Assembly (NCBI RefSeq): GCF_040529065.1
Contig: NZ_CP132343.1
Coordinates: 1,674,001-1,738,000, forward strand
From: Xanthomonas sacchari
GTDB lineage: Bacteria; Pseudomonadota; Gammaproteobacteria; Xanthomonadales; Xanthomonadaceae
Length of the DNA: 64,000 nucleotides
Reading direction: 5' to 3'
Part shown: positions 23,788 through 33,153 of the stretch, piece after piece
Position numbering within the stretch: position 1 is the stretch's first letter
Layout: each line of letters starts with the position of its first letter
Position numbers and translations under genes: made by a program
Notes under the pieces: model-generated
Seen by the model: the letters and a program-made list of their open reading frames with translations, nothing else
The model's database searches: none
What the model was told of the DNA's origin: nothing

Positions 23788-25908
23788 TTACCAGATCACC
23801 ACGCGCTTGTCGCCGCTGCGCACCATCGGCGCGCCCGGCTTGCACTGGAACGCGGTGGCGAAGGCCTCCAGGTTCGACGGCGCGCCGATCGCGCGGAACT
23901 GCGCCGGGGCGTGCGGGTCGGTGGTCAGGCGCACCATCGCGTTCTGCGGGGTGTACTTGGTGCGCCACACGGTGGCCCAGTTGATGAAGAAGTTCTGGTC
24001 GCGGCTCATGCCGCCGACCTTCGGGTCGTCCTTGCCCTCGGTGGCCTTCTTCATGGCGTCATAGGCGGTGGTGATGCCGCCCAGGTCGGCGATGTTCTCG
24101 CCCAGGGTCAGCTTGCCGTTGACGTGCTTGCCGTCGACCTCGTAGCCGTCGAACTGCTGGACCAGCTTGCCGGTGAGCGCGGAGAACTTCTTCGCGTCGG
24201 CCGGGGTCCACCAGTTCTCGAAGTTGCCGGTCGGCCCGAAGCGCGCGCCCTGGTCGTCGTAGCCGTGGGTCATTTCGTGGCCGATCACCGCGCCGATGCC
24301 GCCGTAGTTGAACGCGTCGTCGGCCTTGGGGTCGAAGAACGGCGGCTGTAGGATCGCCGCCGGGAACACGATCTCGTTCTGCAGCGGGTTGTAGTAGGCG
24401 TTGACCGTCTGCGGGGTCATGCCCCACTCGGTCTTGTCCACCGGCTTGCCGATCTTGCTCAGGTTGTACTTGTAGTTGAACGCGGTGGCGGCGCGCACGT
24501 TGTCCAGGTAGCTGTCGCGCTTGGTGGTCAGGCTGCTGTAGTCGCGCCACTTGTCCGGGTAGCCGATCTTCGGGGTGAAGGTCTTCCACTTCTCCAGGGC
24601 CTTGGCCTTGGTTTCCTCGCTCATCCAGGTCAGCTTCTCCAGGCGCGCCTTCAGCGCCTGGCTCAGGTTCTCCACCAGCTGCTGCATCTTGGCCTTGTCG
24701 TCGGCCGAGAACGCGACCTTGACGTACATCTGGCCCATCGCCTCGCCGGCGCCGTTCTCGATGCTGCCGAGCACGCGCTTCCAGCGCGGCTTCATCTCGG
24801 CCTGGCCGTTGAGTTCCTTGCCGTAGAAGGCGAAGTTTTCCTGCGCGAAGGCATCGCTCAGATACGGCGAGGCGCTGTCCACGGTGTGGAAGCGCAGATA
24901 GGCGCGCCACACCGACGGGTCGGTGTCGCCCAGCGCCTTGCTCACTTCCTGGTGGAAGGCCGGGATCGCCAGCGAGAACTTCTCCGGCACGGCCACGCCC
25001 TGCGATTCGAAGAATTTGGTCCAGGGGAAGTTCGGGGTCAGCTTGTCGGCCTCGGCCGGGGTGACCGGGTTGTAGGCCAGCTCGGCGTCGCGCGAGAGCT
25101 GCTCGCTGGACTTGGACACCTTGGCCAGGCGGGTTTCCAGCGCCACCACGTCCTGCGCCTGCTTGGCCGCGTCGGCGGCCGGCACGCCGGCCAGCTCCAG
25201 CACCTTGGCCACGTGCGCCTGGTAGGCCTTGAGCTTGTCCTGCTTGTCGGCGTCGACGTAGTAGCTGCGGTCGGGCAGGCCGAGGCCGCCCTGCATGGCG
25301 TAGGCCATGTTCATCGTCGAATTCTTGAAGTCGGCTTCCGCACCGAAGCCGAACAGGCCGTTCTCGCCCTTGGCCGCGCTCTGGCGCAGGTACTCGGCGA
25401 TCGCCGGGCCGTCCTTGAGGCCGTCGATCGCGGCCAGGTCGGCCTTCAGCGGCTCGATGCCCTGGGCGTTGATCTTGGCTTCGTCCATGCCCGAGGACCA
25501 GAAGTCGCCGACGATCTTCTCCACGCCCTGCGGGTTGGCGGCGGCAGCGGCCTGTTCGGCCAACTGATGCTGCACGGCCACCGAGCGCTCGTCCAGGATC
25601 GAGAACGCGCCCCAGCTGCTGCGGTCCTTGGGAATCTCGTTGGCGGCCAGCCACTTGCCGTTGACGTAGCCGTTGAAGTCGTCGCAGGCGTTCTTGCCGG
25701 CGTCCAGATCGTTGATGCTGAAGGCGTTGTAGGCCGGCAGCTTGCTGGTGTCGAGCTTGAGCTCGGCGGGCGCCGCGGCCGGGGCGGCGGCCGGCGCGGG
25801 CTTGGCGGCGTCGGCGGCGGGCGCGGCGCTCTCGGGCTTGTTGCAGCCGGTCAGCGCGGCGCTCACGGCCAGGGTCAACAGCAGCATCTTGGGATTGCGA
25901 AGGGTCAC
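23788..25908 (-). CDS. M13 family metallopeptidase, lipoprotein (PepO-like)
   Basis: 706 residues with a lipoprotein signal (VSAALTGC) and an Ala/Pro-rich linker. The complete M13 catalytic set is present: VNAYYNPLQNEIVFPA, HEMTH at 544-548, GENIADLGG with the third ligand Glu, and HAPAQFRAIG near the C terminus, ending with a neprilysin-like CKPGAPM tail. It should be an active zinc endopeptidase acting on short peptides in the periplasm or at the surface. Its terminator separates it from the degenerate paralogue downstream, so the two are probably transcribed separately. Confidence 0.92.
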   Translation of the reverse strand: MTLRNPKMLLLTLAVSAALTGCNKPESAAPAADAAKPAPAAAPAAAPAELKLDTSKLPAYNAFSINDLDAGKNACDDFNGYVNGKWLAANEIPKDRSSWGAFSILDERSVAVQHQLAEQAAAAANPQGVEKIVGDFWSSGMDEAKINAQGIEPLKADLAAIDGLKDGPAIAEYLRQSAAKGENGLFGFGAEADFKNSTMNMAYAMQGGLGLPDRSYYVDADKQDKLKAYQAHVAKVLELAGVPAADAAKQAQDVVALETRLAKVSKSSEQLSRDAELAYNPVTPAEADKLTPNFPWTKFFESQGVAVPEKFSLAIPAFHQEVSKALGDTDPSVWRAYLRFHTVDSASPYLSDAFAQENFAFYGKELNGQAEMKPRWKRVLGSIENGAGEAMGQMYVKVAFSADDKAKMQQLVENLSQALKARLEKLTWMSEETKAKALEKWKTFTPKIGYPDKWRDYSSLTTKRDSYLDNVRAATAFNYKYNLSKIGKPVDKTEWGMTPQTVNAYYNPLQNEIVFPAAILQPPFFDPKADDAFNYGGIGAVIGHEMTHGYDDQGARFGPTGNFENWWTPADAKKFSALTGKLVQQFDGYEVDGKHVNGKLTLGENIADLGGITTAYDAMKKATEGKDDPKVGGMSRDQNFFINWATVWRTKYTPQNAMVRLTTDPHAPAQFRAIGAPSNLEAFATAFQCKPGAPMVRSGDKRVVIW

Positions 25909-26089
25909 AGGCAGGCTCCAGGCCGACGTGGATAAAAAGGTGGCCCGTCCGGGCCGTGGCGAGACTCTACGCCGCCGCGGGAGGTTTCAGGGGTGTCGAA
26001 GGTCATGGGCGGCCGCGCGCGTTGGGCCGTGGGACGGCCACGTCGCCTGCCGGTCGGCAGGCCCGCCGGCGCTGGCTTACCATGCAGCC

Positions 26090-27682
26090 ATGACCCGTGA
26101 ATCGCCATGCGATGCCCTGATCGTGGGCGCCGGCCACAACGGCCTGGTCTGCGCCGCCTACCTGGCGCGGGCCGGCTGGAAGGTGACGGTGCTGGAGCGG
26201 CGCGGCGTGGTCGGCGGCGCCGCGGTGACCGAGGAGTTCCACCCTGGGTTCCGCAACTCGGTGGCGTCCTACACGGTGTCGCTGCTGCAGCCCAAGGTGA
26301 TCGCCGACCTGGATCTGGCCGGCCACGGCCTGCGCATCGTGCCGCGCCGGCGCAACAACTTCCTGCCGCTGCCGGACGGACGTTATCTGCTGACCGGTGC
26401 CGGCCACACCCAGGCCGAACTGGCAAAGTTCTCCACGCGCGATGCCGCGCGCCTGCCGGCCTACGAAGCGCGGCTGGAGGGCATCGCCGACGTGCTGCGC
26501 GCGCTGGCGCTGCAGCCGCCGCCGAACGTCACCGACGGCGGCTGGCTGCAGGCGCTGCCCGAACTGCTGCGCGCCGGCCGTCTCGGCCGCCGCCTGCACG
26601 CGCTGGACGCGGAACTGCGCCAGGACCTGCTGGACCTGTTCACCATCTCCGCCGCCGAGTATCTGCAGCGCTGGTTCGAGAGCGATGCGGCGCAGGCGCT
26701 GTTCGGCTTCGACGGCATCGTCGGCAACTACGCCAGCCCGTACACGCCGGGCTCGGCCTACGTGCTGCTGCACCACGTGTTCGGCGAGAGCAACGGGGTC
26801 AAGGGCGCCTGGGGCCATGCCCTGGGCGGCATGGGCGCGATCACCCAGGCGATGGCGCGCGCCGCGACCGCCGCCGGCGCGCAGATCCGCACCGATGCCG
26901 GCGTGCGCGAGATCCTGGTCGAGGACGGGCGCGCGGTCGGCGTGGTCACCGAGCAGGGCGAGCGGCTGCGGGCACGGCACGTGGTCGCCAACGTCAACCC
27001 CAAGCTGCTGTACGAACGCCTGCTCGATCCGGCGCATGTGCCGGCCGCCACGCGTGAGCGCATGGCGCACTGGCGCTGCGGGTCGGGCACGTTCCGCATG
27101 AACGTGGCGCTGTCTCGCTTGCCCAGCTTCAGCGCGCTGCCGGGGCCGGGCGACCATCTCACCGCCGGCATCGTGCTGGCGCCGAGCCTGGACTACATGG
27201 ACCGCGCCTACCAGGACGCGCGCCGACATGGCTGGTCGCGCGAACCGATCGTCGAACTGCTGATTCCCAGCACCCTGGACGACGGCCTGGCGCCGCCTGG
27301 CCAGCACGTGGCCAGCCTGTTCTGCCAGCACGTGGCGCCGCAGTTGCCGGACGGGCGCAGCTGGGACGCGCACCGCGAGGAGGTCGCCGACCTGATGATC
27401 GCCACCGTCGAGCGCTACGCGCCGGGCTTCGCCGCTTCGGTGCTGGGCCGGCAGGTGCTCAGCCCGCTGGACCTGGAGCGCACCCTCGGGTTGATCGGCG
27501 GCGACATCTTCCATGGCGCGCTGAGCCTCAACCAGTTGTTCAGCGCACGGCCGATGCTCGGCCAGGCGGCGTACCGCGGTGCGATTCCCGGTCTGTTCCT
27601 GTGCGGCTCCGGCACCCATCCCGGCGGCGGCGTGACCGGCGCGCCCGGCCACAATGCGGCGATGGCGCTGTTGCGCGGGTGA
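26090..27682 (+). CDS. FAD-dependent oxidoreductase, phytoene desaturase/PYROXD2-like
   Basis: This 530-residue flavoprotein has an N-terminal dinucleotide-binding motif (DALIVGAGHNGLVCAAYLAR, then VLERRGVVGGAA). The C terminus has the FAD-closing motif FLCGSGTHPGGGVTGAPGHN, typical of the carotenoid desaturase/amine oxidase superfamily and of the PYROXD2-like branch. No carotenoid genes are nearby, so a role in pigment synthesis is not supported. The substrate is unknown. The ATG at 26090 precedes the Rossmann motif by 13 residues. The gene diverges from the M13 lipoprotein gene. Confidence 0.85.
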   Translation: MTRESPCDALIVGAGHNGLVCAAYLARAGWKVTVLERRGVVGGAAVTEEFHPGFRNSVASYTVSLLQPKVIADLDLAGHGLRIVPRRRNNFLPLPDGRYLLTGAGHTQAELAKFSTRDAARLPAYEARLEGIADVLRALALQPPPNVTDGGWLQALPELLRAGRLGRRLHALDAELRQDLLDLFTISAAEYLQRWFESDAAQALFGFDGIVGNYASPYTPGSAYVLLHHVFGESNGVKGAWGHALGGMGAITQAMARAATAAGAQIRTDAGVREILVEDGRAVGVVTEQGERLRARHVVANVNPKLLYERLLDPAHVPAATRERMAHWRCGSGTFRMNVALSRLPSFSALPGPGDHLTAGIVLAPSLDYMDRAYQDARRHGWSREPIVELLIPSTLDDGLAPPGQHVASLFCQHVAPQLPDGRSWDAHREEVADLMIATVERYAPGFAASVLGRQVLSPLDLERTLGLIGGDIFHGALSLNQLFSARPMLGQAAYRGAIPGLFLCGSGTHPGGGVTGAPGHNAAMALLRG

Positions 27683-27703
27683 GCGGCGGCGGACGGTAGC
27701 GGC

Positions 27704-27735
27704 AAGAAAAAAGAACCCTGGCATGGCGACCAGGG
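27704..27735 (-). terminator. Rho-independent terminator of the S9 peptidase gene
   Basis: Stem CCCTGG/CCAGGG with an 8-base loop, followed on the minus strand by TTCTTTTTTC. It lies about 75 bp past the S9 peptidase stop. Confidence 0.8.
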
Positions 27736-27810
27736 CGAGGGAAAGGCGCGGCGCGTGCAGTGCGCCGCGCGTGCCACGGCGGCGCGCCGTGGCGTTGTCT
27801 GCTTGGAGGG

Positions 27811-29814
27811 TCAGGGCGCGCCGGCCTGCGTGGATGCGCCGGCCTGTGCCGCACGACCGCCCAGATGCGCGTCGAAGAACGCCAGCATCCTGGTGTAGAG
27901 GTTGAGGTTGTTGTCTTCCTTGTAGAAGCCGTGGCCTTCGCCGGACTGCACGATCATGCCTTCGGGTGGGTTGCCGGCAGCCTGCAGCGCCTTGGCCAGC
28001 GCTTCGGTGTGCTCCGGCGGGCAGCGATCATCGCGGGCGCCGGCGGCCAGATAGATCGGCAACGTGAGCGCCTGCACGTGGTTGATCGGCGACATCCGTT
28101 CCTGCTCGGCGGCGCTGCTGCCGAAGGCGCGCAGCAGATAGCGCCTGCCGCTCTCGCTCTTGCTGGTGTCGCTGAGCCGCAGCTGGATCTTGGCGTCGTA
28201 CATGCCGACATAGCCGAACGCGCATTGGAACAGGCCGGGCGCGCGCACCGGCGCCATCATCGCCGCGTAGCCGCCGAAGCTGCCGCCGTAGATGCAGATG
28301 CGCGATCTGTCGACCAGGCCCTGCTGGATCGCGTACTGCGTACCGTCGACGATGTCGTTGATGATGCCGCCGTCCCACTGCCCGTAGGCGCGGTCCATGA
28401 ACGCCTTGCCGAAGCCGCCGGAGCCGCGGTAGTTGAGTTGCAATGTGGCATAGCCCCGGCTGGCGAACAGTTGCGCCTCGGAATGGAAGCCCCAGCTGTC
28501 GCGCGGCCCCATCGGCCCGCCGTGCACGTTGACGATCAGCGGCAGCTGCTTCGCCTGGGCCCCGGCCGGCACGGTGAGGTAGCCGTGGATGCGCAGGCCG
28601 TCGCGGGCGGTGAACTGGATCGGCATGACCGTGGCCATCTTCGCCGCATCGATCCACGGCCGGCTCTTCATCAGGAAACGCGCCTTGCCGGTGGCGCGTT
28701 CGTACAGGTACAGCTCGCCCGGGTTCTGATCGCTGCGCACGCTGACCACGATGGTGGCGCCGGTGCGGGTGGCGCTGGCGAAGTCGACGTACTGTCCCGG
28801 AAAAGCCGCGGCCAGGCTGGCGTACAGCGTCGCGTCCGGATGCGCCTCGTCGATCAGCCTGACCTGCGGTGCGCCGGCCTCGGTGACGACGGCCAATGCG
28901 GTGTCCGAGCCGTCGGTGGCGGTGATAGTGCGCGCGACCTCGCTGGTGGCGTCCTGGAACAGCGAAACGAAACGCCCGTTCTGCGGATCCAGATAGCCGA
29001 ACGCACCGGGTGCCTTGCCGTCGTCGCGGGTGGCATAGACGCGGCCGTCGGCGGTGGACCAGGCGATGTCCAGACGCGCGCCGTCGGCCTTGCTGGCGTT
29101 GATCAGTTCCCACTTGCCGTCCTTCAGCGCGTACACCTCGCTGTGGCTGTCGTAGCCGGTGTCCTCATCCTTGTCGCTCTGGCACGTGGCGAAGGCGGGC
29201 TGCTTGGCGGCGTCCAGGGCGATGGAGCAGTTCGCCTTGGGCGCACGGCCCAGCGACTTGCGCCGCCCGCTGAGGGTGTCGATCAGCACCACCTCGGTGC
29301 CGGCACCCTCCGAGGAGCGCGGGTAGCGCACCTGCATGACCACGTTCTGTTCGTCGTCGCGCAGGGTGTCGAGCAGGGCGAAGGATTCGCGGCCCACGCT
29401 CTTGCCGCGCTGGGTGACGCCTTGCGTGCCATATTCGATCAGGGTGCGCGGCTGGCCGCCGTCGGCGTCGACCGCGAACCATTCGCCGGTGCCCATCGGC
29501 CGCTCGAACGCGCCGACCTTCTTGACTGCGGTGAACAGCAGCCGCTTGCGGCCGGTCCAGTAGAACGCGCCGACGCTCTTGCCGTCGGGCAGTACATTGA
29601 CCTTGATCGGTTTGAGGTCGCGCGTGCCGAGCACGGTCAGCACGTCCTGTTCGCCGCGGTCCACGGTCAGCGCCAGGTACTCACCGTCCGGCGAGATCTT
29701 GACCGCACTGTAGGTGGGGCGCTTGACGAAATCCGCAATGGGCGGGGGCGCGGCCGCGGCGGCACTGCCGTGCAGGCACAGCCCCAGCGCGCAGAAAGCA
29801 ACGAGTCGTTTCAC
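27811..29814 (-). CDS. S9 family prolyl oligopeptidase-type peptidase, exported
   Basis: About 667 residues. A signal peptide (VAFCALGLCLHGSAAAA) is followed by a beta-propeller-like N-terminal region and an alpha/beta-hydrolase domain. The serine nucleophile is Ser512 in GGSFGGYAAM. The oxyanion region is VNVHGGPMG, the Asp region GARDDRCPP and the His region GEGHGFY. This is the S9 acylaminoacyl/dipeptidyl-peptidase type, acting in the periplasm. The start is taken as the GTG at 29814, which has AAGGA at ideal spacing; the ATG two codons upstream overlaps that site. It lies 79 bp downstream of a TonB-dependent receptor gene on the same strand, which suggests a receptor-peptidase pair. Confidence 0.88.
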   Translation of the reverse strand: MKRLVAFCALGLCLHGSAAAAAPPPIADFVKRPTYSAVKISPDGEYLALTVDRGEQDVLTVLGTRDLKPIKVNVLPDGKSVGAFYWTGRKRLLFTAVKKVGAFERPMGTGEWFAVDADGGQPRTLIEYGTQGVTQRGKSVGRESFALLDTLRDDEQNVVMQVRYPRSSEGAGTEVVLIDTLSGRRKSLGRAPKANCSIALDAAKQPAFATCQSDKDEDTGYDSHSEVYALKDGKWELINASKADGARLDIAWSTADGRVYATRDDGKAPGAFGYLDPQNGRFVSLFQDATSEVARTITATDGSDTALAVVTEAGAPQVRLIDEAHPDATLYASLAAAFPGQYVDFASATRTGATIVVSVRSDQNPGELYLYERATGKARFLMKSRPWIDAAKMATVMPIQFTARDGLRIHGYLTVPAGAQAKQLPLIVNVHGGPMGPRDSWGFHSEAQLFASRGYATLQLNYRGSGGFGKAFMDRAYGQWDGGIINDIVDGTQYAIQQGLVDRSRICIYGGSFGGYAAMMAPVRAPGLFQCAFGYVGMYDAKIQLRLSDTSKSESGRRYLLRAFGSSAAEQERMSPINHVQALTLPIYLAAGARDDRCPPEHTEALAKALQAAGNPPEGMIVQSGEGHGFYKEDNNLNLYTRMLAFFDAHLGGRAAQAGASTQAGAP

Positions 29815-29840
29815 GAGCATCCTTTTTGCGTGATTGCACA

Positions 29841-29870
29841 CAGCGAGAGCCCGATGCCGGGCTCTCGCTG
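29841..29870. other. Perfect 13-bp stem hairpin between receptor and S9 peptidase genes
   Basis: CAGCGAGAGCCCG and its exact complement around a 4-base loop, in the 79-bp gap between the receptor stop and the S9 start. There is no T-run on the minus strand. It may be a weak terminator, an mRNA-stabilising structure or an attenuator. Confidence 0.6.
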
Positions 29871-29893
29871 ACCTCCAGTGCGCGTGCCGCGGC

Positions 29894-32749
29894 TCAGCGG
29901 AAGCGGTACTGGAACTCCGCCGCCACTTCGCGGCCGTACGGGCTGTAGGCACGCCAGAAGTACGGATACGTGTTGTAGCCGCTGTCCTTCGGATGCGTCT
30001 TGTCGAACACGTTGTTGACGTAGAAGTTGACCGTCAGCTTGTCGGTCAGCTTCTTGCCCACGTTGGCGTTCCAGATGAAGTACGGCGCGATGCGGCCGGT
30101 CTCCTGCCAGTTCGGCAGGCTGCCGTAGCGGAGCATGAACACCGCCGCCTGCCAGTCGTTCCGCTGCCAGGTCGCGGTGGTGCGGATGCGGCTGCGGAAG
30201 TCGAAGTTGCTCAGGTCGTCGCGGTAGTCAAGGACCGGGTCGCCCTTGAACTCGGCCGACTTCTGCTCGAGGGTATGCGAGTAGCCCACCTGGAAGCGGA
30301 AGTCGCCCAGCCGGTCGGTGTCCAGGCGGTAGTCCAGCGACGCGTCGATGCCCTTGGTGCCGAGGAAGGCGCGGTTGATCGGACCGCGGCGGATCTCGGT
30401 GATCTGGCCGTCGTTCGGCGTGCCCGGCGCGCTGAGGCGGGTCACCCGCGACAGCATGTCGTTGCAGAACGCCGAGCCCGGCGCACCCAGGGTGAACGGG
30501 TTGCGGTTGCGGGTCAGCCCGGTCACGCAGCCGGCTTCGCCGTCGAGGATGTAGGTGGAGGTGATGTCGGCCACCACGTTCTTCAGGCGGATGTCGTAGT
30601 AGTCGGCGGTGACCGACAGGCCGTCGAGCACGTCCCACACGAAGCCAGCGGTCCACGACGTGCCGGTTTCCTCGGACAGGTCGGTGGTGCCCTGGCGCAC
30701 GCCGTACGCGGTGTAGTTCACCGTGGTGTCGGAGGTCGGGCACTGCGCCGCGGCGCGGCCGCTTTCCAGGCAGCGACGGGTGTCGAAGATGCTGGTGAAC
30801 GAGCCGCTGCGATCGGCGAACACGTAGTGCAGGTCCGGTGCGCGGAAGCTGGTGGAGTAGGATCCGCGCAGCAGCAGGCTGTCCAGCGGGCGCCACTCCA
30901 GGCCAGCGTTCCAGGTCTTGGCGTCGTCCACCGCGGTGACGTCGTCGTACTTGTCCAGGCGTCCGGCCAGGTGCGCCTTCAGCGAACTGAGGATCGGAAT
31001 CGACAGCTCCACGCCCAGCGCGTAGCGGTCGCGCTTGCCGCCGCCGCCGGTGCCGGTGAGGTTATACGGACGATCGGTGCCGGTGTAGTCGGGCAGGATG
31101 CGCGGGTCGGCGTTGAGCTTGTACTCCTGCTGTGAGGCTTCGACGATGCCGGCAAAGCCCAGCGCGCCGGCCGGCAGTTCGAACAGGTCGCCGGAGAGCA
31201 CGAAGCTGCCCTGGTTGACGTGCGAGTTGGCGTCGGTCTTGACCGTGGTGCTCAGCGCCGCGAACTGGTCCGGGGTCAGTGCGCTGTAGTAGCGCTGCTG
31301 GTTCAGGCGATACACCGGATAGGTGACGCCGCCCACCACCCGGGTGCCCAGCTGCTGGCCGAGGAAGTAGTCGTTGACCGCCGAGGCCATCAGGCGCGGA
31401 CGATCGACCTTCACCTTGTACTCGGCGCGCGACAGCGTCAGGTCCCAGTCGAAGCGCTCGCCCAGCTTGCCGCGCAGGCCGGCGGCGAAGTCGTAGGACT
31501 TCTCCTTGTTGCGCGCCATCAGGTGCTCGACGCCGCCGGCTTCCTGCGGCGCGAACACGCGCTGCGCGTCGACCAGCGCGTTGAAGCCGGGATCGAACCA
31601 CAGCGCGCCATTGGTGCGGCCGGACCAGAACTGGGTGCCCGCGGTGTACTTGGACTCGGAGGACCAGGCCTGCAGGCTGGCCCAGCCCTGCATGCCGCCT
31701 TCGAAATCGAAGGTGCCGTAGGCATAGCCGGACAGGTCGTTGTTCTGGTTGCGGATGGTCTGGTAGGCCGGGTCCTTGAAGGTGCCGCAGGCCTGGCCGA
31801 GGTTGGTGATGGCACCGCTGGCGCTGGCGGTGCGGTAGTTCCAGCGCACCCACTCGTCGCCCAACTGCTCGCAGGCGCCGGCCGGCGGTGCGAAGTAGGA
31901 GTTGGTGGTCGAGCCGGTACGGCGGCGCACGCGCATGGTGCCGGTCGGCTGGATGCCGACGAAGGCCGGCGGGAACGGGTTGTCCAGCGACGAATCCATG
32001 AAGTCGCGCTGGTAGGCGAACAGCGGCTCGCCGGCGGTGTACTCGAAGGCATAGGTCAGGCTCCAGCGGTCGCCGGTCTTGCCGCCGATCCACTGGAAGT
32101 CGCCGGTGTCGCCGCCGCCGCGGGTCAGGGTGCTGCCGCGCAGCTTGACCAGGTCGCCCTCGTAGTTGGTCTTGAGGATGACGTTGACCACGCCGGCGAC
32201 CGCATCGGAGCCGTAGATGGCCGAGGCGCCGCCGGCGAGGATCTCGATGCGGTCGACCGCCGCGGCCGGGATGTTGCCGAAGTTGGCGAAGTTGCTCTGG
32301 CCGTTATAGGGCAGCGGGTAATCCGCGGCACGGCGGCCGTTGATCAGCAGCAAGGTGCGGCCGGGGCCGAGACCGCGCAGGTTGATCACGCTGGCGTTGG
32401 GGGTGAAGCCGCCCTGGAACAGCTCGTTCTGGGTGGAGCCGGAGGCCTGGGTGAGCGTGCTCAGCGCGTCGAACACCGTGTTGAAGCCTTCGCGCTCGAT
32501 CTGCGTGGCGGAGATGATGGTGACGGGCGAGGGGCCCTCGACCTCGGTGCGCTGGATGCGCGAACCGGTCACCGTCACCTTCTCGAGGGTGCGCGCCTTG
32601 GCGCCGGTGGCCTCGGTCAGTTGTTCGGTCTCCGATTCCTCGCTCGCGGGCTGGCTTTGCGCCAGCGCCGATGCGGCGGGCAGGGCCAGAATGGCGGACA
32701 CAGCAACGACCAGAAGACTCCGCTTGGGAGTCGGTGCTTTGACTGACAT
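29894..32749 (-). CDS. TonB-dependent outer-membrane receptor 1
   Basis: This 951-residue protein has a signal peptide (VSAILALPAASALAQ), a plug domain beginning LEKVTVTGSRIQRTEVEG with SPVTIISATQIEREGF, and the SAIYGSDAVAGVVNVILK plug motif. A long beta-barrel follows, ending in Phe-Arg (EFQYRFR), with YxF-type strands at the C terminus. It belongs to the large Xanthomonas receptors that import iron chelates, carbohydrates or peptides, energised by TonB-ExbBD. The ligand is unknown. The ATG at 32749 opens the signal peptide; the longer open frame upstream has no receptor features. It is divergent from the TPR-sulfotransferase, paralogous to receptor 2, and probably paired with the S9 peptidase. 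Confidence 0.92.
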   Translation of the reverse strand: MSVKAPTPKRSLLVVAVSAILALPAASALAQSQPASEESETEQLTEATGAKARTLEKVTVTGSRIQRTEVEGPSPVTIISATQIEREGFNTVFDALSTLTQASGSTQNELFQGGFTPNASVINLRGLGPGRTLLLINGRRAADYPLPYNGQSNFANFGNIPAAAVDRIEILAGGASAIYGSDAVAGVVNVILKTNYEGDLVKLRGSTLTRGGGDTGDFQWIGGKTGDRWSLTYAFEYTAGEPLFAYQRDFMDSSLDNPFPPAFVGIQPTGTMRVRRRTGSTTNSYFAPPAGACEQLGDEWVRWNYRTASASGAITNLGQACGTFKDPAYQTIRNQNNDLSGYAYGTFDFEGGMQGWASLQAWSSESKYTAGTQFWSGRTNGALWFDPGFNALVDAQRVFAPQEAGGVEHLMARNKEKSYDFAAGLRGKLGERFDWDLTLSRAEYKVKVDRPRLMASAVNDYFLGQQLGTRVVGGVTYPVYRLNQQRYYSALTPDQFAALSTTVKTDANSHVNQGSFVLSGDLFELPAGALGFAGIVEASQQEYKLNADPRILPDYTGTDRPYNLTGTGGGGKRDRYALGVELSIPILSSLKAHLAGRLDKYDDVTAVDDAKTWNAGLEWRPLDSLLLRGSYSTSFRAPDLHYVFADRSGSFTSIFDTRRCLESGRAAAQCPTSDTTVNYTAYGVRQGTTDLSEETGTSWTAGFVWDVLDGLSVTADYYDIRLKNVVADITSTYILDGEAGCVTGLTRNRNPFTLGAPGSAFCNDMLSRVTRLSAPGTPNDGQITEIRRGPINRAFLGTKGIDASLDYRLDTDRLGDFRFQVGYSHTLEQKSAEFKGDPVLDYRDDLSNFDFRSRIRTTATWQRNDWQAAVFMLRYGSLPNWQETGRIAPYFIWNANVGKKLTDKLTVNFYVNNVFDKTHPKDSGYNTYPYFWRAYSPYGREVAAEFQYRFR

Positions 32750-32865
32750 TGACAAATTTCCCCTAGATGCATGTGCAGTACCCAGGTCCCTTCCTGGACA
32801 GGTACGTGTAGAGAGCGTGAGGTCCGTTTCACGTTTCTTGACCGTAGCATGAACAAATCGGAAAA

Positions 32866-32886
32866 GTAACGAAAAATTCTCGTTAC
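32866..32886. promoter_or_regulatory. Perfect dyad, candidate operator
   Basis: GTAACGA - 7 bases - TCGTTAC is an exact inverted repeat in the 404-bp gap between the divergent receptor 1 and TPR-sulfotransferase genes, about 117 bp before the receptor start. The AT-rich surroundings suggest a promoter. The binding protein is unknown. The rest of this gap holds no recognisable gene. Confidence 0.5.
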
Positions 32887-33153
32887 ATGACATGTGGGCG
32901 CAGCCGACTTGCTGTAAAAGACGCGTCCGCGTGGCCTTCCGCTGCGACGCTTCCCCGTAACTCATTGTCACGGTGCTGTTTCGGCTTGCTCGCGCCGGCT
33001 CGCATCCTGTTCGCCAGCGCTTCGGCTGCGCACAGGCGGTCGGCGGCGACCGCTGCGCATGCACGCGAATGCTGCGCTGCAGTCATAATCGGAGACCGCC
33101 GTGCGTGCCTGCATGCGCCGCGGCCAGCCTTCCAGGGGAGATCGGGCGCATCC

